This document shows positions 50,224 through 58,957 of a stretch of 64,000 nucleotides of DNA, in pieces. The DNA comes from Rhizobium sp. CG5. GTDB taxonomy: Bacteria > Pseudomonadota > Alphaproteobacteria > Rhizobiales > Rhizobiaceae. A model generated the notes under the pieces. That model was not told where the DNA came from. It saw only the letters and a program-made list of their open reading frames with translations, and made no database searches. Where the stretch lies: NCBI RefSeq assembly GCF_023701945.1, contig NZ_JABAEF010000009.1, forward strand, positions 1 through 64,000. The letters are read 5' to 3'. Made by a program: the position numbers and the translations under genes. The first letter of the stretch is position 1. Each line of letters begins with the position of its first letter.

Positions 50224-51270
50224 CTACTGCGTAACGGTCGGGATCCAGGGAGCGGTTGCCGCATCGCTCTTCAGGAAGGCCGGGAACTTGGCCTGCAGCT
50301 CTTCGATCGTGCCGATCTTGTTGTTGATCAGGTCCTCGCGCGTGATCAGCGTCGGCTGCAGCAGAACCGAGCGGCCCGGATCCTGGCCGGCGATCGACAG
50401 CGACACGGCGCGCACGGAAACTTCGCCGACAACGGCAGCATTGGTGGCGGCAGTCGCGACCCAGGCACTGTCAGGCTCGGTGATCAACTGGATGTCGGCG
50501 GTCGAAATGTCGACGCCGTAGATCTTGACCTTCGAGGCGAGACCGAGTTCGTCGACGGCGAGCTTTACGCCCTTGGCGAATTCATCCCAGGGGGTGAAGA
50601 TCACAGAGATATCCGGGTTTGCGGTGAGCACGGCCTTGGTCTGGTCGGCAACGGAGGCCGGCACCGTATCGTTGACCACGCCCCAGACAGCCTTTTCGGT
50701 CAGGTTGTGCTTGGCGACGTAGTCTTTCCAGACGGCGTAACGGCGGTCGAGCGGCGCAAAGCCCGCAACATAGACCGCACCGGCGGCAAAGCCGTCACCC
50801 TTGTCCTTGATCGCCTGATCCAGAACGAGTTTGGCCATGTCGGCATCGCTCTGCTCGATCTGCGGGATATCAGGATTGTCGAGGTTCACATCATAGGCAA
50901 CGACCTTGATACCGGCGTCGAGCGCCTTCTGGGCGACGTCCTGCAGCACTTCCGGGCGGCCGTTGTTGATGATGATGCCGTCCACGCCGAGGTTGATCGC
51001 CTGTTCGACGAGGCTACGCTGGGTGTCGTTGTCGTTGCGGGCCTGGGAGATGGTCAGGTTGACACCGAGCGCATCAGCCTGGCGCTTCACTCCGGCCTCA
51101 AAAGCCTGCAGCCAGTCACCGCCGCCGAGGAAGCTGACGACGGCGATATCGACGGTCTCCTTGTCGAAAGGTGCTGGTGCACCGGCGATGCCGGCGGCCG
51201 AGGCCGGAGCGGCTGTGAGCAGCGATCCGGCGAGGATCGCGGATGTGATTGTCTTGAATGTCTGGAGCAT
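50224..51270 (-). CDS. CUT2-type ABC transporter substrate-binding protein (1)
   Basis: A 348-aa Peripla_BP_4-type protein with signal peptide (MLQTFKTITSAILAGSLLTAAPASAAG). Mature blocks are IAGAPAPFDKETVDIAVVSFLGGGDWLQAFEAGVKRQADALGV, DGIIINNGRPEVLQDVAQKALDAGIKVVAYDVNLDNPDIPQIEQSD and TPWDEFAKGVKLAVDELG. A second, similar binding protein is encoded at 54133 on the other strand. The family usually binds sugars; the context points to a sulfur-bearing ligand. Confidence 0.86.
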   Translation of the reverse strand: MLQTFKTITSAILAGSLLTAAPASAAGIAGAPAPFDKETVDIAVVSFLGGGDWLQAFEAGVKRQADALGVNLTISQARNDNDTQRSLVEQAINLGVDGIIINNGRPEVLQDVAQKALDAGIKVVAYDVNLDNPDIPQIEQSDADMAKLVLDQAIKDKGDGFAAGAVYVAGFAPLDRRYAVWKDYVAKHNLTEKAVWGVVNDTVPASVADQTKAVLTANPDISVIFTPWDEFAKGVKLAVDELGLASKVKIYGVDISTADIQLITEPDSAWVATAATNAAVVGEVSVRAVSLSIAGQDPGRSVLLQPTLITREDLINNKIGTIEELQAKFPAFLKSDAATAPWIPTVTQ

Positions 51271-51313
51271 GAGAGGTCCCCTTGTTCGAACAGTATGTTT
51301 GGCGATTGGAGCG

Positions 51314-52348
51314 TCAGGCGCGGCTGCGGCTGACGCCATAAGTCAGGGCAAGCGCACCGACGAGTACGGCGCCCTTGACGAAATCCTGGGTGTAATAGGG
51401 TGCGTTGAGCATGGTCAGCCCGTTCAGGAGCACGCCGACGAAGACGGCGCCGATCACGGTTCCTAGCACGTTCGGGCGGCGCAGGCCGAGGACCGCAAAG
51501 CCGATCAGCGAGGCCGCGACCGAATCCATCAGCAATGATGCGCCGGAGGAGACGTCGCCACGGCCGACACGGGCGGCGATGATGATGCCGCCGAGGGCTG
51601 CCAGCGTACCGGAGAGGATGTAGGCATAGGTCCTGATCCGGGCTGTGTTGGCGCCGGCCAGCCGGGCTGCAACTTCGTTGCCGCCGGTGGCATAGAGCAG
51701 CCGGCCGATACGGGTGCGTTCCGTCAGCACGAAGAGCGCGAGCGCCACCAGGACCATCAGGATGACAGGAACGGGGATCAGGCCGAACAGACTCGAGCGG
51801 CCGATCAGCAGGAAGCTGGGATCGACCTTGCCGGGGGCGGTCGTGCCATCGGGCAGGATGAGGCCAACGGAGATCGAACGGCCAGCGGTCGGGATCAGCT
51901 GCAGGCCCGTGAGCAGGAACATGACGGCCAATGTTGCCAGCAGATCCGGCACCTTCAGCTTGACGATCAGGAAGGCGTTGACCGCGCCGACCAGTGCGCC
52001 AAAGGCAAGCACGAGGACGACGGTCTCGATGGCGTTGAAGCCCAGCACGATCATCGCGTAACTCGCGGCCATCACGCTGGATGCCGCGACCGCGCCGACC
52101 GAGAGGTCGAAGCCGCCGATGGCGAGCGTCACGGTCACGCCGGCGCCGATGATCGCGACGACCGCAACCGCCTGCAGGATGCTCATCAGGTTGTTGATGT
52201 TGATGAAGGCTGGCTGCGCGATGCTGAAGAGCACGACAAGGCCTGCGAGCAGGATGAAAACGGCACCCCGGCGGACGGTTTCGCGCAAAAGTTCGGAGGT
52301 CGCAGGCTGCTGAGCGTGGGACTTTGAGCTGTCAGGGATTGTCGTCAT
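51314..52348 (-). CDS. CUT2-type ABC transporter permease
   Basis: A 344-aa membrane protein with RbsC-type features: GAGVTVTLAIGGFDLSVGAVAASS, LKVPDLLATLAVMFLLTGLQLI, LLYATGGNEVAARLAGANTARIRTYAYILSGTLAALGGIIIAARVGRGDVSSGASLLMDSVAASLIG-like segments. Eight or more membrane spans are likely. It overlaps the ATPase gene by 4 bases and serves both binding proteins, as only one permease is present. Confidence 0.87.
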   Translation of the reverse strand: MTTIPDSSKSHAQQPATSELLRETVRRGAVFILLAGLVVLFSIAQPAFININNLMSILQAVAVVAIIGAGVTVTLAIGGFDLSVGAVAASSVMAASYAMIVLGFNAIETVVLVLAFGALVGAVNAFLIVKLKVPDLLATLAVMFLLTGLQLIPTAGRSISVGLILPDGTTAPGKVDPSFLLIGRSSLFGLIPVPVILMVLVALALFVLTERTRIGRLLYATGGNEVAARLAGANTARIRTYAYILSGTLAALGGIIIAARVGRGDVSSGASLLMDSVAASLIGFAVLGLRRPNVLGTVIGAVFVGVLLNGLTMLNAPYYTQDFVKGAVLVGALALTYGVSRSRA

Positions 52349-53829
52349 GTGGAAAGGCTTTCGAGTGAGGATGAATGCCCAGCACCGATCTTGGCGGGAC
52401 GAAGCGTGTGGTGATCGATCACGAAAACCCTGTCGGCCACTTCATAGGCTTCCTCCGGATCGGAGGTCGCAATCAGTGTCGCGCGGGCGCGGTGGCTGCG
52501 GATGGTGGCGATGATGTCCTGGCGGGCGCCGACGTCGACGCCCTGGAACGGCTCGTCGAGCAGCAGGAGAAGACCGGGTTCCACTTCCCAGCGGGCAAGC
52601 ACCGTCTTCTGCTGGTTGCCGCCGGAGAGCGACCAGATGGAAGCATCGGGGCCGGCGGCCTTGATGCCGAGACGGTCGATGGCCCGCAGCGCTTCGTTCC
52701 GTTCGCGGCCGGAGAGCAGCAAATTCCAGGGATACCATTTCGGCAGATGCGGCAGGCTGATCGTCGCTTCGATGCTTTCGCCTGGCCAGCCCTTTGGGAT
52801 CAGCGAGGAGCGGTGACGGTCTTCGGCCGCAAGTGCCACGCCACGGGCGATCGCTTCTGCCGGGTTTTGAGGATCGTAAGCTCGACCATCGAGCCGCATG
52901 CCGCCGCCTGCGAGGCGTCCGGCGCCGAAGAGTGCGGAGAGCAGCCTGCTCTTGCCCGCACCCAGCACGCCGGTGATCGCGATTACCTCGCCGGCATGCA
53001 AGGTGAGATCGAAGGGAAGGCTGTCCGGCAGGATCCGGGCGGCCTCGAGCTCCAAGACGGCCTTGCCGAAATCGGTTCGCCGTTCTGGTCGGGCCGCGCC
53101 AAGGGTGCGGCCGATCATGGTCTCAATTGCCTGGTCGAAATCCACTGGCCTCACGAAGCTGCCGGCATTGCGGCCGCCTCGCAGCACCTCGACCCGGTCC
53201 GCGATGGCGGCAAGGTCGGCGGTACGGTGGGAGATATAGAGGATGGCAAGTCCCCGCGCCTTCAGGTCGAGCAGTATCTCGTAGAGGCGTTTCGATTCCT
53301 GAGACGACAGGCTCGCGGTCGGCTCGTCCAGGATTAGCAGTTCGGCTTTGTCGGACAGAGCTCTCGCGATCGCCACCAACTGCCGCTCGGCGGCGCCCAG
53401 ATCGGCGAAGTCGCGGTCAAGCGGCAGGTCGAAGCCGGCCTCGTCGAGAACCTGTCGGGCTGCGTGGCGCACGCTGCGGGCGGAGATGAAGAAGGGGCAG
53501 CCACCGTCGACATAGCGGTTGAGGAGCAGGGCATCTGCCACCGTCAGGCCGGGAATGCCGACGACATCGGTCGATTGGTGAACCGTCACGACACCCTTGC
53601 GCGTCGCTTCCGACGGCATCCTAGGAGCGAAGGTCTCGCCTTTGAAGGTGATGGTTCCCTTGTCTGCCCGGTCGACCCCGGACAGAATCTTGACCAGGGT
53701 CGACTTGCCGGCCCCATTCGCCCCCATCAGGGCGACGATCTCGCCGCGGTCGATATGCAGGGATGCGCCGGCAAGAGCGCAGGTCGAGCCGAATGTGCGG
53801 TCAATGTTTAAGGCGCTCAGAAGGGGCAT
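52345..53829 (-). CDS. CUT2-type ABC transporter ATPase, two domains
   Basis: A 494-aa fused ATPase. First domain: Walker A GANGAGKST and Walker B LLILDEPTASLS with a degenerate signature (DLGAAERQLVAIARAL). Second domain: GVLGAGKSR in place of a full Walker A, signature WSLSGGNQQKTVLARW and LLLLDEPFQGVDVG. The asymmetry is normal in RbsA-like proteins, but the first signature is unusual. It is the first gene of the operon and is preceded by an island element at 53901. Confidence 0.88.
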   Translation of the reverse strand: MPLLSALNIDRTFGSTCALAGASLHIDRGEIVALMGANGAGKSTLVKILSGVDRADKGTITFKGETFAPRMPSEATRKGVVTVHQSTDVVGIPGLTVADALLLNRYVDGGCPFFISARSVRHAARQVLDEAGFDLPLDRDFADLGAAERQLVAIARALSDKAELLILDEPTASLSSQESKRLYEILLDLKARGLAILYISHRTADLAAIADRVEVLRGGRNAGSFVRPVDFDQAIETMIGRTLGAARPERRTDFGKAVLELEAARILPDSLPFDLTLHAGEVIAITGVLGAGKSRLLSALFGAGRLAGGGMRLDGRAYDPQNPAEAIARGVALAAEDRHRSSLIPKGWPGESIEATISLPHLPKWYPWNLLLSGRERNEALRAIDRLGIKAAGPDASIWSLSGGNQQKTVLARWEVEPGLLLLLDEPFQGVDVGARQDIIATIRSHRARATLIATSDPEEAYEVADRVFVIDHHTLRPAKIGAGHSSSLESLST

Positions 53830-53900
53830 CGCGGAGTCACCAATTGTGTCCCCTGTTTCCTAGAAGCTTCTCGCAGGCGAACAAGGGTGGCTGTTTCAAT

Positions 53901-53919
53901 GTCTACCAAATCAATAGAA
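53901..53919. promoter_or_regulatory. Island element 15 (TCTA-N9-TAGA dyad)
   Basis: GTCTACCAAATCAATAGAA lies 72 bp upstream of the ATPase start at 53829, with both arms intact. Confidence 0.65.
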
Positions 53920-54063
53920 TAAATTTCCAAATGACATTGCTGCGGCCTGTGTAGCGCGTTTGGGTGATGTCAGAGGCGACTGTTCGGCTGAGGTGAAACT
54001 TCCGTCCATGACACGAGGCGTAGCAAAGAAATCCGCCTCTCGCCAAAAATTGGCAAATCATAA

Positions 54064-54082
54064 GTCTATAAAAACTGTGTAT
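54064..54082. promoter_or_regulatory. Island element 16
   Basis: GTCTATAAAAACTGTGTAT lies 51 bp upstream of the lone binding-protein gene at 54133. The 53830-54132 gap is a divergent promoter region with one element per direction. Confidence 0.55.
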
Positions 54083-54132
54083 TAATTGGATATTAAATCG
54101 GCGGATCAACTGTCTGACCTGATGGAGTTACA

Positions 54133-55179
54133 ATGACCCACGCCCTTCGCCTTTTCGCCTTTACCGCCCTTTCGGCTTTCGCGCTCGTTCCCGCAGTCTC
54201 GGCCGAAGGGATTGCCGGCGCGCCGGCCCCCTTCGACAAGGGCGGCGTCAAGCTGGCGCTGATCAGCTATATCTCGGCCGGTGACTTTTTCCAGGCCTAT
54301 CAGGCGGGTGCTGAAGCCCAGGCCAAGGCGCTCGGTGTCGACCTGCGCGTCTTCCCCGGTCGCCAGGATGCCGCCGAGCAGCGCGAGCAGATCCTCCAGG
54401 CGATCAATCTCGGTGTCCAGGGCATCGTGGTTGACCACGGCCTGCCGGAATCGCTGTCGGATGTGGTGCAGCAGGCGCTGGACAAGGGCATCAAGGTCGT
54501 CGCCTTCGACGTTAACCTCGACAATGCCAAGATCCCGCAGATCGAGCAGTCGGACCACAAGCTGGCCGAGGTCGCGCTGGAGCAGGCCATCAAGGACAAT
54601 GGCGCCAGCTTTAATGCCGGCTATGTTTATGTCGCGGGTTTTGCGCCGCTCGATCGCCGCAACGAGATCTGGGACAAGGTGAAGGCCGCCCATCCGGGGA
54701 TCGTCGAGAAGGCACGCTTCGGCAATGTCAGCGACACGACGGCGACCAGCACCGCCGACCAGGCAAAGGCCGTGTTCCAGGCGAACCCTGATATCACCGT
54801 CGTCTTCGCACCCTATGACGAATTCGCACGTGGCGTGAAGCTCGCCGCCGCCGATCTCGGCATCTCCAGCAAGTTGAAGATTTATTCGGCCGACATCTCG
54901 ACCGCCGATATCCAGGAAATCGTCGAAGAAGGCAGTCCCTGGGTCGCGACCGCTGCCACCAACCCGGCGGTCGTCGGTGCCGTCTCGATCCGCGCTGCCG
55001 CGCTGCAGATCGCCGGCGAAGAAGTGCCGGCCAAGATCGTCGTCGATCCGGTGCTCGTCACGCAGCAGGAGTTGCGCAAAGCGGGCGTTAACACGATCGA
55101 GGACCTTGCCAAGAAGATCCCCGCCTTCTCGACCAGTGCGGCTGCAACCGCGTCCTGGATTCCGTCTGCAGCCTTCTGA
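54133..55179 (+). CDS. CUT2-type ABC transporter substrate-binding protein (2)
   Basis: A 348-aa paralogue of 50224-51270, with signal peptide (MTHALRLFAFTALSAFALVPAVSAEG) and shared blocks GIAGAPAPFDKGGVKLALISYISAGDFFQAYQAGAEAQ, ALDKGIKVVAFDVNLDNAKIPQIEQSDHKL, VYVAGFAPLDRRNEIW and APYDEFARGVKLAAADLG. It stands alone and divergent from the transporter operon, with its own element. It would let one transporter use two related ligands. Confidence 0.86.
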   Translation: MTHALRLFAFTALSAFALVPAVSAEGIAGAPAPFDKGGVKLALISYISAGDFFQAYQAGAEAQAKALGVDLRVFPGRQDAAEQREQILQAINLGVQGIVVDHGLPESLSDVVQQALDKGIKVVAFDVNLDNAKIPQIEQSDHKLAEVALEQAIKDNGASFNAGYVYVAGFAPLDRRNEIWDKVKAAHPGIVEKARFGNVSDTTATSTADQAKAVFQANPDITVVFAPYDEFARGVKLAAADLGISSKLKIYSADISTADIQEIVEEGSPWVATAATNPAVVGAVSIRAAALQIAGEEVPAKIVVDPVLVTQQELRKAGVNTIEDLAKKIPAFSTSAAATASWIPSAAF

Positions 55180-55358
55180 GCATATCCTCCCAAGCAGGCT
55201 CGGCGCAGCGGCGGGGCGGAGATCAACGAGGGATCTTCGCCCCTTTCCGTTGGCAAAGGCTTAGCGGATCGAACGGGACATCATCCAAGCGTCTGCGCAT
55301 CAATCTAAACAGTGAATCCCAAATTCAGCCCGTCGACGAGGAGTTTTGCAGCAGCCTG

Positions 55359-55721
55359 CTATACCTGCCCCGCCGGTGCCGCGCCGCGGGCACGCAGGAA
55401 CACGTTTTCCATCTGCCAGTGTTCGTTGGTATAGCGGGGATCGCCTGCCCATTCGTCCCAGCCATGGTTGCGGCGAAATTCGCCCAGCAGGCCGGAAGCC
55501 AGAATGACGTCCTTGTCGACAGGCTCGGGCCGCTCGCAGTCCGGCCCGACATAGATGGCGTCATGCGGGCAATAAAGCTCACACATGTAACAGGTCTCGC
55601 ACTCGTCCTGGCGTGCGATCCGCGGGATGCCGCCGGGAACAATAGCCAGCACGTTCGTTGGGCAGATTTCGACGCATTTGTTACAGGCCGCGCAACGGTC
55701 CTCGATGATAAGTTCGATCAT
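55359..55721 (-). CDS. 2x[4Fe-4S] ferredoxin, AsfB-like
   Basis: A 120-aa ferredoxin with two full cluster motifs: Cys10-x2-Cys13-x2-Cys16-x3-Cys20-Pro and Cys41-x2-Cys44-x2-Cys47-x3-Cys51-Pro. The C-terminal 60 residues (GLLGEFRRNHGWDEWAGDPRY) extend past the usual ferredoxin. The stop of the flavoprotein gene overlaps its start by 4 bases. It resembles the AprB/AsfB partner of a flavoprotein and likely passes electrons to it in arylsulfonate or similar desulfonation. Confidence 0.82.
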   Translation of the reverse strand: MIELIIEDRCAACNKCVEICPTNVLAIVPGGIPRIARQDECETCYMCELYCPHDAIYVGPDCERPEPVDKDVILASGLLGEFRRNHGWDEWAGDPRYTNEHWQMENVFLRARGAAPAGQV

Positions 55722-57307
55722 GATGCACGCTCCAGGAGCTGCCCGCTTTCCCTGGCGGTCCAGACCTTATCGAGGCCGCCCACCAGAATGCGATGGTTGA
55801 GCCTGGGATCGACGTCCGGCCTGTCGTCGCGCTGGTGCATGCCGCGGCTTTCGTCGCGCGCCAGCGCCGATGCTGCCGACCAGCGCGCTGTTGCCAGCAT
55901 GGCTGCGGTCTCCCGGGTGCGCAATACGGCGTCGTCTTTGCCGAGCGCATGCGCATGAAAGACGCTCCAGACATCTTCCAGCACTGCGCCGGATCGCTTC
56001 AATTTGTCGGCCGTGCGGAAGATGTTCTTGTCGAAGGACAGCATTTCGTTCTGGATCACCGAAAGCGTCGCCTTGAGGTCCACGTCATGCCGGGAGACCG
56101 GCCGTAGCCCCGCCTGCCCGATGGCACGGCCCGCATCGCGGCCCTTCTGGCGTGCGGCAAACCGGGTGGCGCCTTCCCCGGCCCACTGCCCGGAAGACAC
56201 GGCCCAGGCCGAGTTGACATTGCCGCCGCCCGAGATCGCGCCCGCCACCAGTTCGCGGGTCGCGGCGTCCCCCGCCGCATAGAGCCCCGGGACGGAGGTG
56301 CTGCAATCCTCGGAGACGACGCGCAATCCCCCGATCCCGCGGACTGTGCCCTCGCCATGCATCGTGACCTCGAACTTGTCGGCATAGGGGTTGATGCCCC
56401 GCCGGCGGAAGGGAAGCATGAAATTGGGCGAGATGGTCGGCACCTGCTCCCTTATATCCTGCGGTGTGCGGCTGAGATCGCAGAAAACCTTGCCGCGCAG
56501 CATCGCCTGGGCCAGCGGCCGGGTCATGTCGGGCCCCGGCGGCAGCGGAATGACCGCACCGTCTTCGTCATAGTAGGTTGCGAAGGCATAGGACATCGAC
56601 CGGGTCATGTTCGTGCCGGCCAGTGCCACCGTATAATAATTGGTGAACTCCATACCGGAAAGCTCGGCGCCCGCCTCGGCCGCCATGAGATAGCCGTCGC
56701 CGGTATTGGTGTGCGATCCCAGGAGGTGGGACAGGAACGAGGTTCCGCCCGTTGCCAGCACCACGGCGCCGGCATTGACCTGCCATTCCCCGCCCTTCTG
56801 CCGGCGAATGCCCCGTGCTCCGCTGATCGAGCCATCGGCGCGCTGCAGCAGTTCCAGCGCGGGACAGTGATCGAGCACGGTGACACCGAGACTGTCGACG
56901 ATCTTGCGAAGGGCGCGCATATATTCCGGGCCGCGCAATTCGCGGTAGCGCGTGGCGCCGGTATTGTCCTTGGAGAAATCATAGAATCCCTGGAGCGTCG
57001 GCAGGCTTTCCCAGGTTTTTTCCAGGACACGCGCCATCCATTGCGGCTCGTTGATGCCGAAGCCGGTCTTCTGCCTGTTTCGGATGGCGTTTTCGCGCAG
57101 TTCCGGCGGGTCGGGCGATATCCACCAATGGCCGGGGCCGGCAGTGGCCGTGACGCCGCTCGTGCCGCAATATCCCTTGTCGGCAAGGATGACGGTGGCA
57201 CCGGCGCGACGCGCGGCAGCGGCCGCCCAACAGCCGGCAAGGCCGCCACCGATGATCAGCACATCCGCACCGAGATGGATCGTGTGGTCGCTATGAGCGA
57301 TGCTCAT
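55718..57307 (-). CDS. FAD-dependent reductase, AsfA/AprA-like
   Basis: A 529-aa flavoprotein of the fumarate reductase/succinate dehydrogenase type. The FAD site GADVLIIGGGLAGCWAAAAARRAGATVILADKG, GTSGVTATAGPGHWW, VVLATGG and GLYAAGDAATRELVAGAISGGGNVNSAWAVSSG are clear. It is shorter than sulfate-reducer AprA. Paired with an adjacent ferredoxin and a sulfonate ABC system, it fits the AsfA/AsfB pair required for arylsulfonate use in Pseudomonas putida. ATG 57307 follows the ATPase stop by one base. Confidence 0.82.
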   Translation of the reverse strand: MSIAHSDHTIHLGADVLIIGGGLAGCWAAAAARRAGATVILADKGYCGTSGVTATAGPGHWWISPDPPELRENAIRNRQKTGFGINEPQWMARVLEKTWESLPTLQGFYDFSKDNTGATRYRELRGPEYMRALRKIVDSLGVTVLDHCPALELLQRADGSISGARGIRRQKGGEWQVNAGAVVLATGGTSFLSHLLGSHTNTGDGYLMAAEAGAELSGMEFTNYYTVALAGTNMTRSMSYAFATYYDEDGAVIPLPPGPDMTRPLAQAMLRGKVFCDLSRTPQDIREQVPTISPNFMLPFRRRGINPYADKFEVTMHGEGTVRGIGGLRVVSEDCSTSVPGLYAAGDAATRELVAGAISGGGNVNSAWAVSSGQWAGEGATRFAARQKGRDAGRAIGQAGLRPVSRHDVDLKATLSVIQNEMLSFDKNIFRTADKLKRSGAVLEDVWSVFHAHALGKDDAVLRTRETAAMLATARWSAASALARDESRGMHQRDDRPDVDPRLNHRILVGGLDKVWTARESGQLLERAS

Positions 57308-57308
57308 G

Positions 57309-58076
57309 TCAGGAATTCCCGTGCGTGCCGTGCCGTACGCCCAGCCAATCCAGCAGGCGGCCACGCGTGGCGGCAACCACCGGATCGGCCACGTCGCGCG
57401 GCCGCGGCAGGTCGATCCTCTCTTCATGGGCGATGACGCCATCCTTCATCACCAGCACGCGGTCGGAGAGCAGCACCGCCTCCTCGACATCATGGGTGAC
57501 CAACAGGATGGCGCAGCCATGCCTTTGCCAGAGTTCGCCGACCAGTTCCTGCGCCTTGATCCGCGTCAGGGCATCGAGCGCGGCAAAGGGTTCGTCCAGC
57601 AGCAGAAGGTCTGGCTGGCGCACCAGCGCACGGGCTAGCGATGCGCGCTGGGCCTCGCCGCCGGACAGAACCTTGGGCCATTGCTCGGCCCGATGGCCAA
57701 TCCCGACTTCGTCCAGCGCGGCAAGGGCCTGCTTGCGGTCGCCGCCGGGAAGCCCCAGCACGACATTGCGCCACACAGTCTTCCACGGCAGCAGCCTCGG
57801 CGCCTGAAAGGCAACCGCGCGGCGGCGCGGCACCTCGACATCGCCGACGAATTCGCGGTCGAGATCGGCAAGAATGCGCAGAAGCGTGCTCTTTCCGCAG
57901 CCGCTCGCCCCCAGAAGCGCCACGAATTCGCCGGGCGCAATGTCGAGGTCGAGATCCTGCAACACCTCCCGCGGGCCGAACCGGCGCGTCAGGCCCCGCA
58001 CCTTGACGGCGCTCGGAAGTGCCACCGGTGGGATAGGATGCGGGCTGCTCACGTTCCGTTGAAGGCCGGTCGCCAT
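57309..58076 (-). CDS. Sulfonate-type ABC transporter ATPase (third system)
   Basis: A 255-aa SsuB/AtsC-type ATPase with Walker A GASGCGKST, Q-loop FQAPRLLPWKTVWRNVVLGL, signature LSGGEAQRASLARALV, Walker B LLLLDEPFAALD and THDVEEA. The LLPWKTVWRNV block is characteristic. It overlaps the permease gene by 28 bases and lies directly before the flavoprotein gene, so import and cleavage are in one transcript. Confidence 0.88.
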   Translation of the reverse strand: MATGLQRNVSSPHPIPPVALPSAVKVRGLTRRFGPREVLQDLDLDIAPGEFVALLGASGCGKSTLLRILADLDREFVGDVEVPRRRAVAFQAPRLLPWKTVWRNVVLGLPGGDRKQALAALDEVGIGHRAEQWPKVLSGGEAQRASLARALVRQPDLLLLDEPFAALDALTRIKAQELVGELWQRHGCAILLVTHDVEEAVLLSDRVLVMKDGVIAHEERIDLPRPRDVADPVVAATRGRLLDWLGVRHGTHGNS

Positions 58077-58936
58077 GACAGAAACACCTTTTCAAGAGTA
58101 CGGACGATGAAGTCGACGGCCAGACCAAGCAGAGCGTAGACCACGAGACAGACGACGATGACATCGGTCTGGAAGAACTCGCGGGCATTGGCCATGAGAT
58201 AGCCGATGCCGGCGGTGGCATTGATCTGTTCGCCAAAGACCAGTGCCAGCCAGGCGATACCGAGCGAATAGCGCAGCCCGACCAGCGCGCTCGGCAGGGC
58301 GCCGGGCAACACCACGTTGAAGATCATCCGCGCCCGCGACAATCCAAGCGTCCTGCCGACCTCGATCAGCGACTGGTCGACATTGCGGATGCCGGCATAG
58401 ACGTTCAGATAGAGGGGAAAGGCCGTTCCCAGCGCGATCAGCGCGATCTTCGGGGCTTCGCCAATTCCGAACCAGATGATCAGCAGCGGGATGAGCGCAA
58501 CATTGGGCACGGTGCGCAGCATCTGCATGGTCGCATCGATAAGATCCTCACCCAGCCTGAACAGGCCCGACAGCACGGCCAGCGTGACGCCGATCGAGCC
58601 GCCGATCGCCAGCCCCGTCAAGGCGCGACCAAGCGACACGCCCATGGCCTGCGGCAGTTCTCCGGTCTCGATCAGCTTGGCCGCGCTGGACAGGACCGTT
58701 GAGGGTCCGGCCAGCACCTCTCCCGGCAGCACGCCCGTTACCGATAGCACATGCCACAGCGCCACGAGAGCGACCGGTCCCGATGTGCGGCGCAGCCAGC
58801 GGGGCAATCCTCGCCTTGCCTCCGACACCGGTTCGATCTTCTGCAGGGAAAGACCTTCTGGGCTGTGTGCCGCTTCAGGCTCCTGACGCTGCGCGGCATC
58901 CTCGATGAGGGGTAGACCTATCGTCGCAAAAGCCAT
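58049..58936 (-). CDS. Sulfonate-type ABC transporter permease (third system)
   Basis: A 295-aa permease with MLRTVPNVALIPLLIIWFGIGEAPKI, VDQSLIEVGRTLGLSRARMIFNVVLPGALPSALVGLRYSLGIAWLALVFGEQINATAGIGYLMANAREFFQTDVI in separate blocks. The first 60 residues are charged and non-membrane, longer than usual. It lies between the binding-protein and ATPase genes of the same operon. Confidence 0.87.
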   Translation of the reverse strand: MAFATIGLPLIEDAAQRQEPEAAHSPEGLSLQKIEPVSEARRGLPRWLRRTSGPVALVALWHVLSVTGVLPGEVLAGPSTVLSSAAKLIETGELPQAMGVSLGRALTGLAIGGSIGVTLAVLSGLFRLGEDLIDATMQMLRTVPNVALIPLLIIWFGIGEAPKIALIALGTAFPLYLNVYAGIRNVDQSLIEVGRTLGLSRARMIFNVVLPGALPSALVGLRYSLGIAWLALVFGEQINATAGIGYLMANAREFFQTDVIVVCLVVYALLGLAVDFIVRTLEKVFLSWRPAFNGT

Positions 58937-58957
58937 GGATTATCCCTCGCGTTTTGC

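Noticed and set aside
56357..57436. Plus-strand open frame opposite the AsfA-like gene
   Set aside because: The minus strand has FAD-binding motifs; the plus frame has none.
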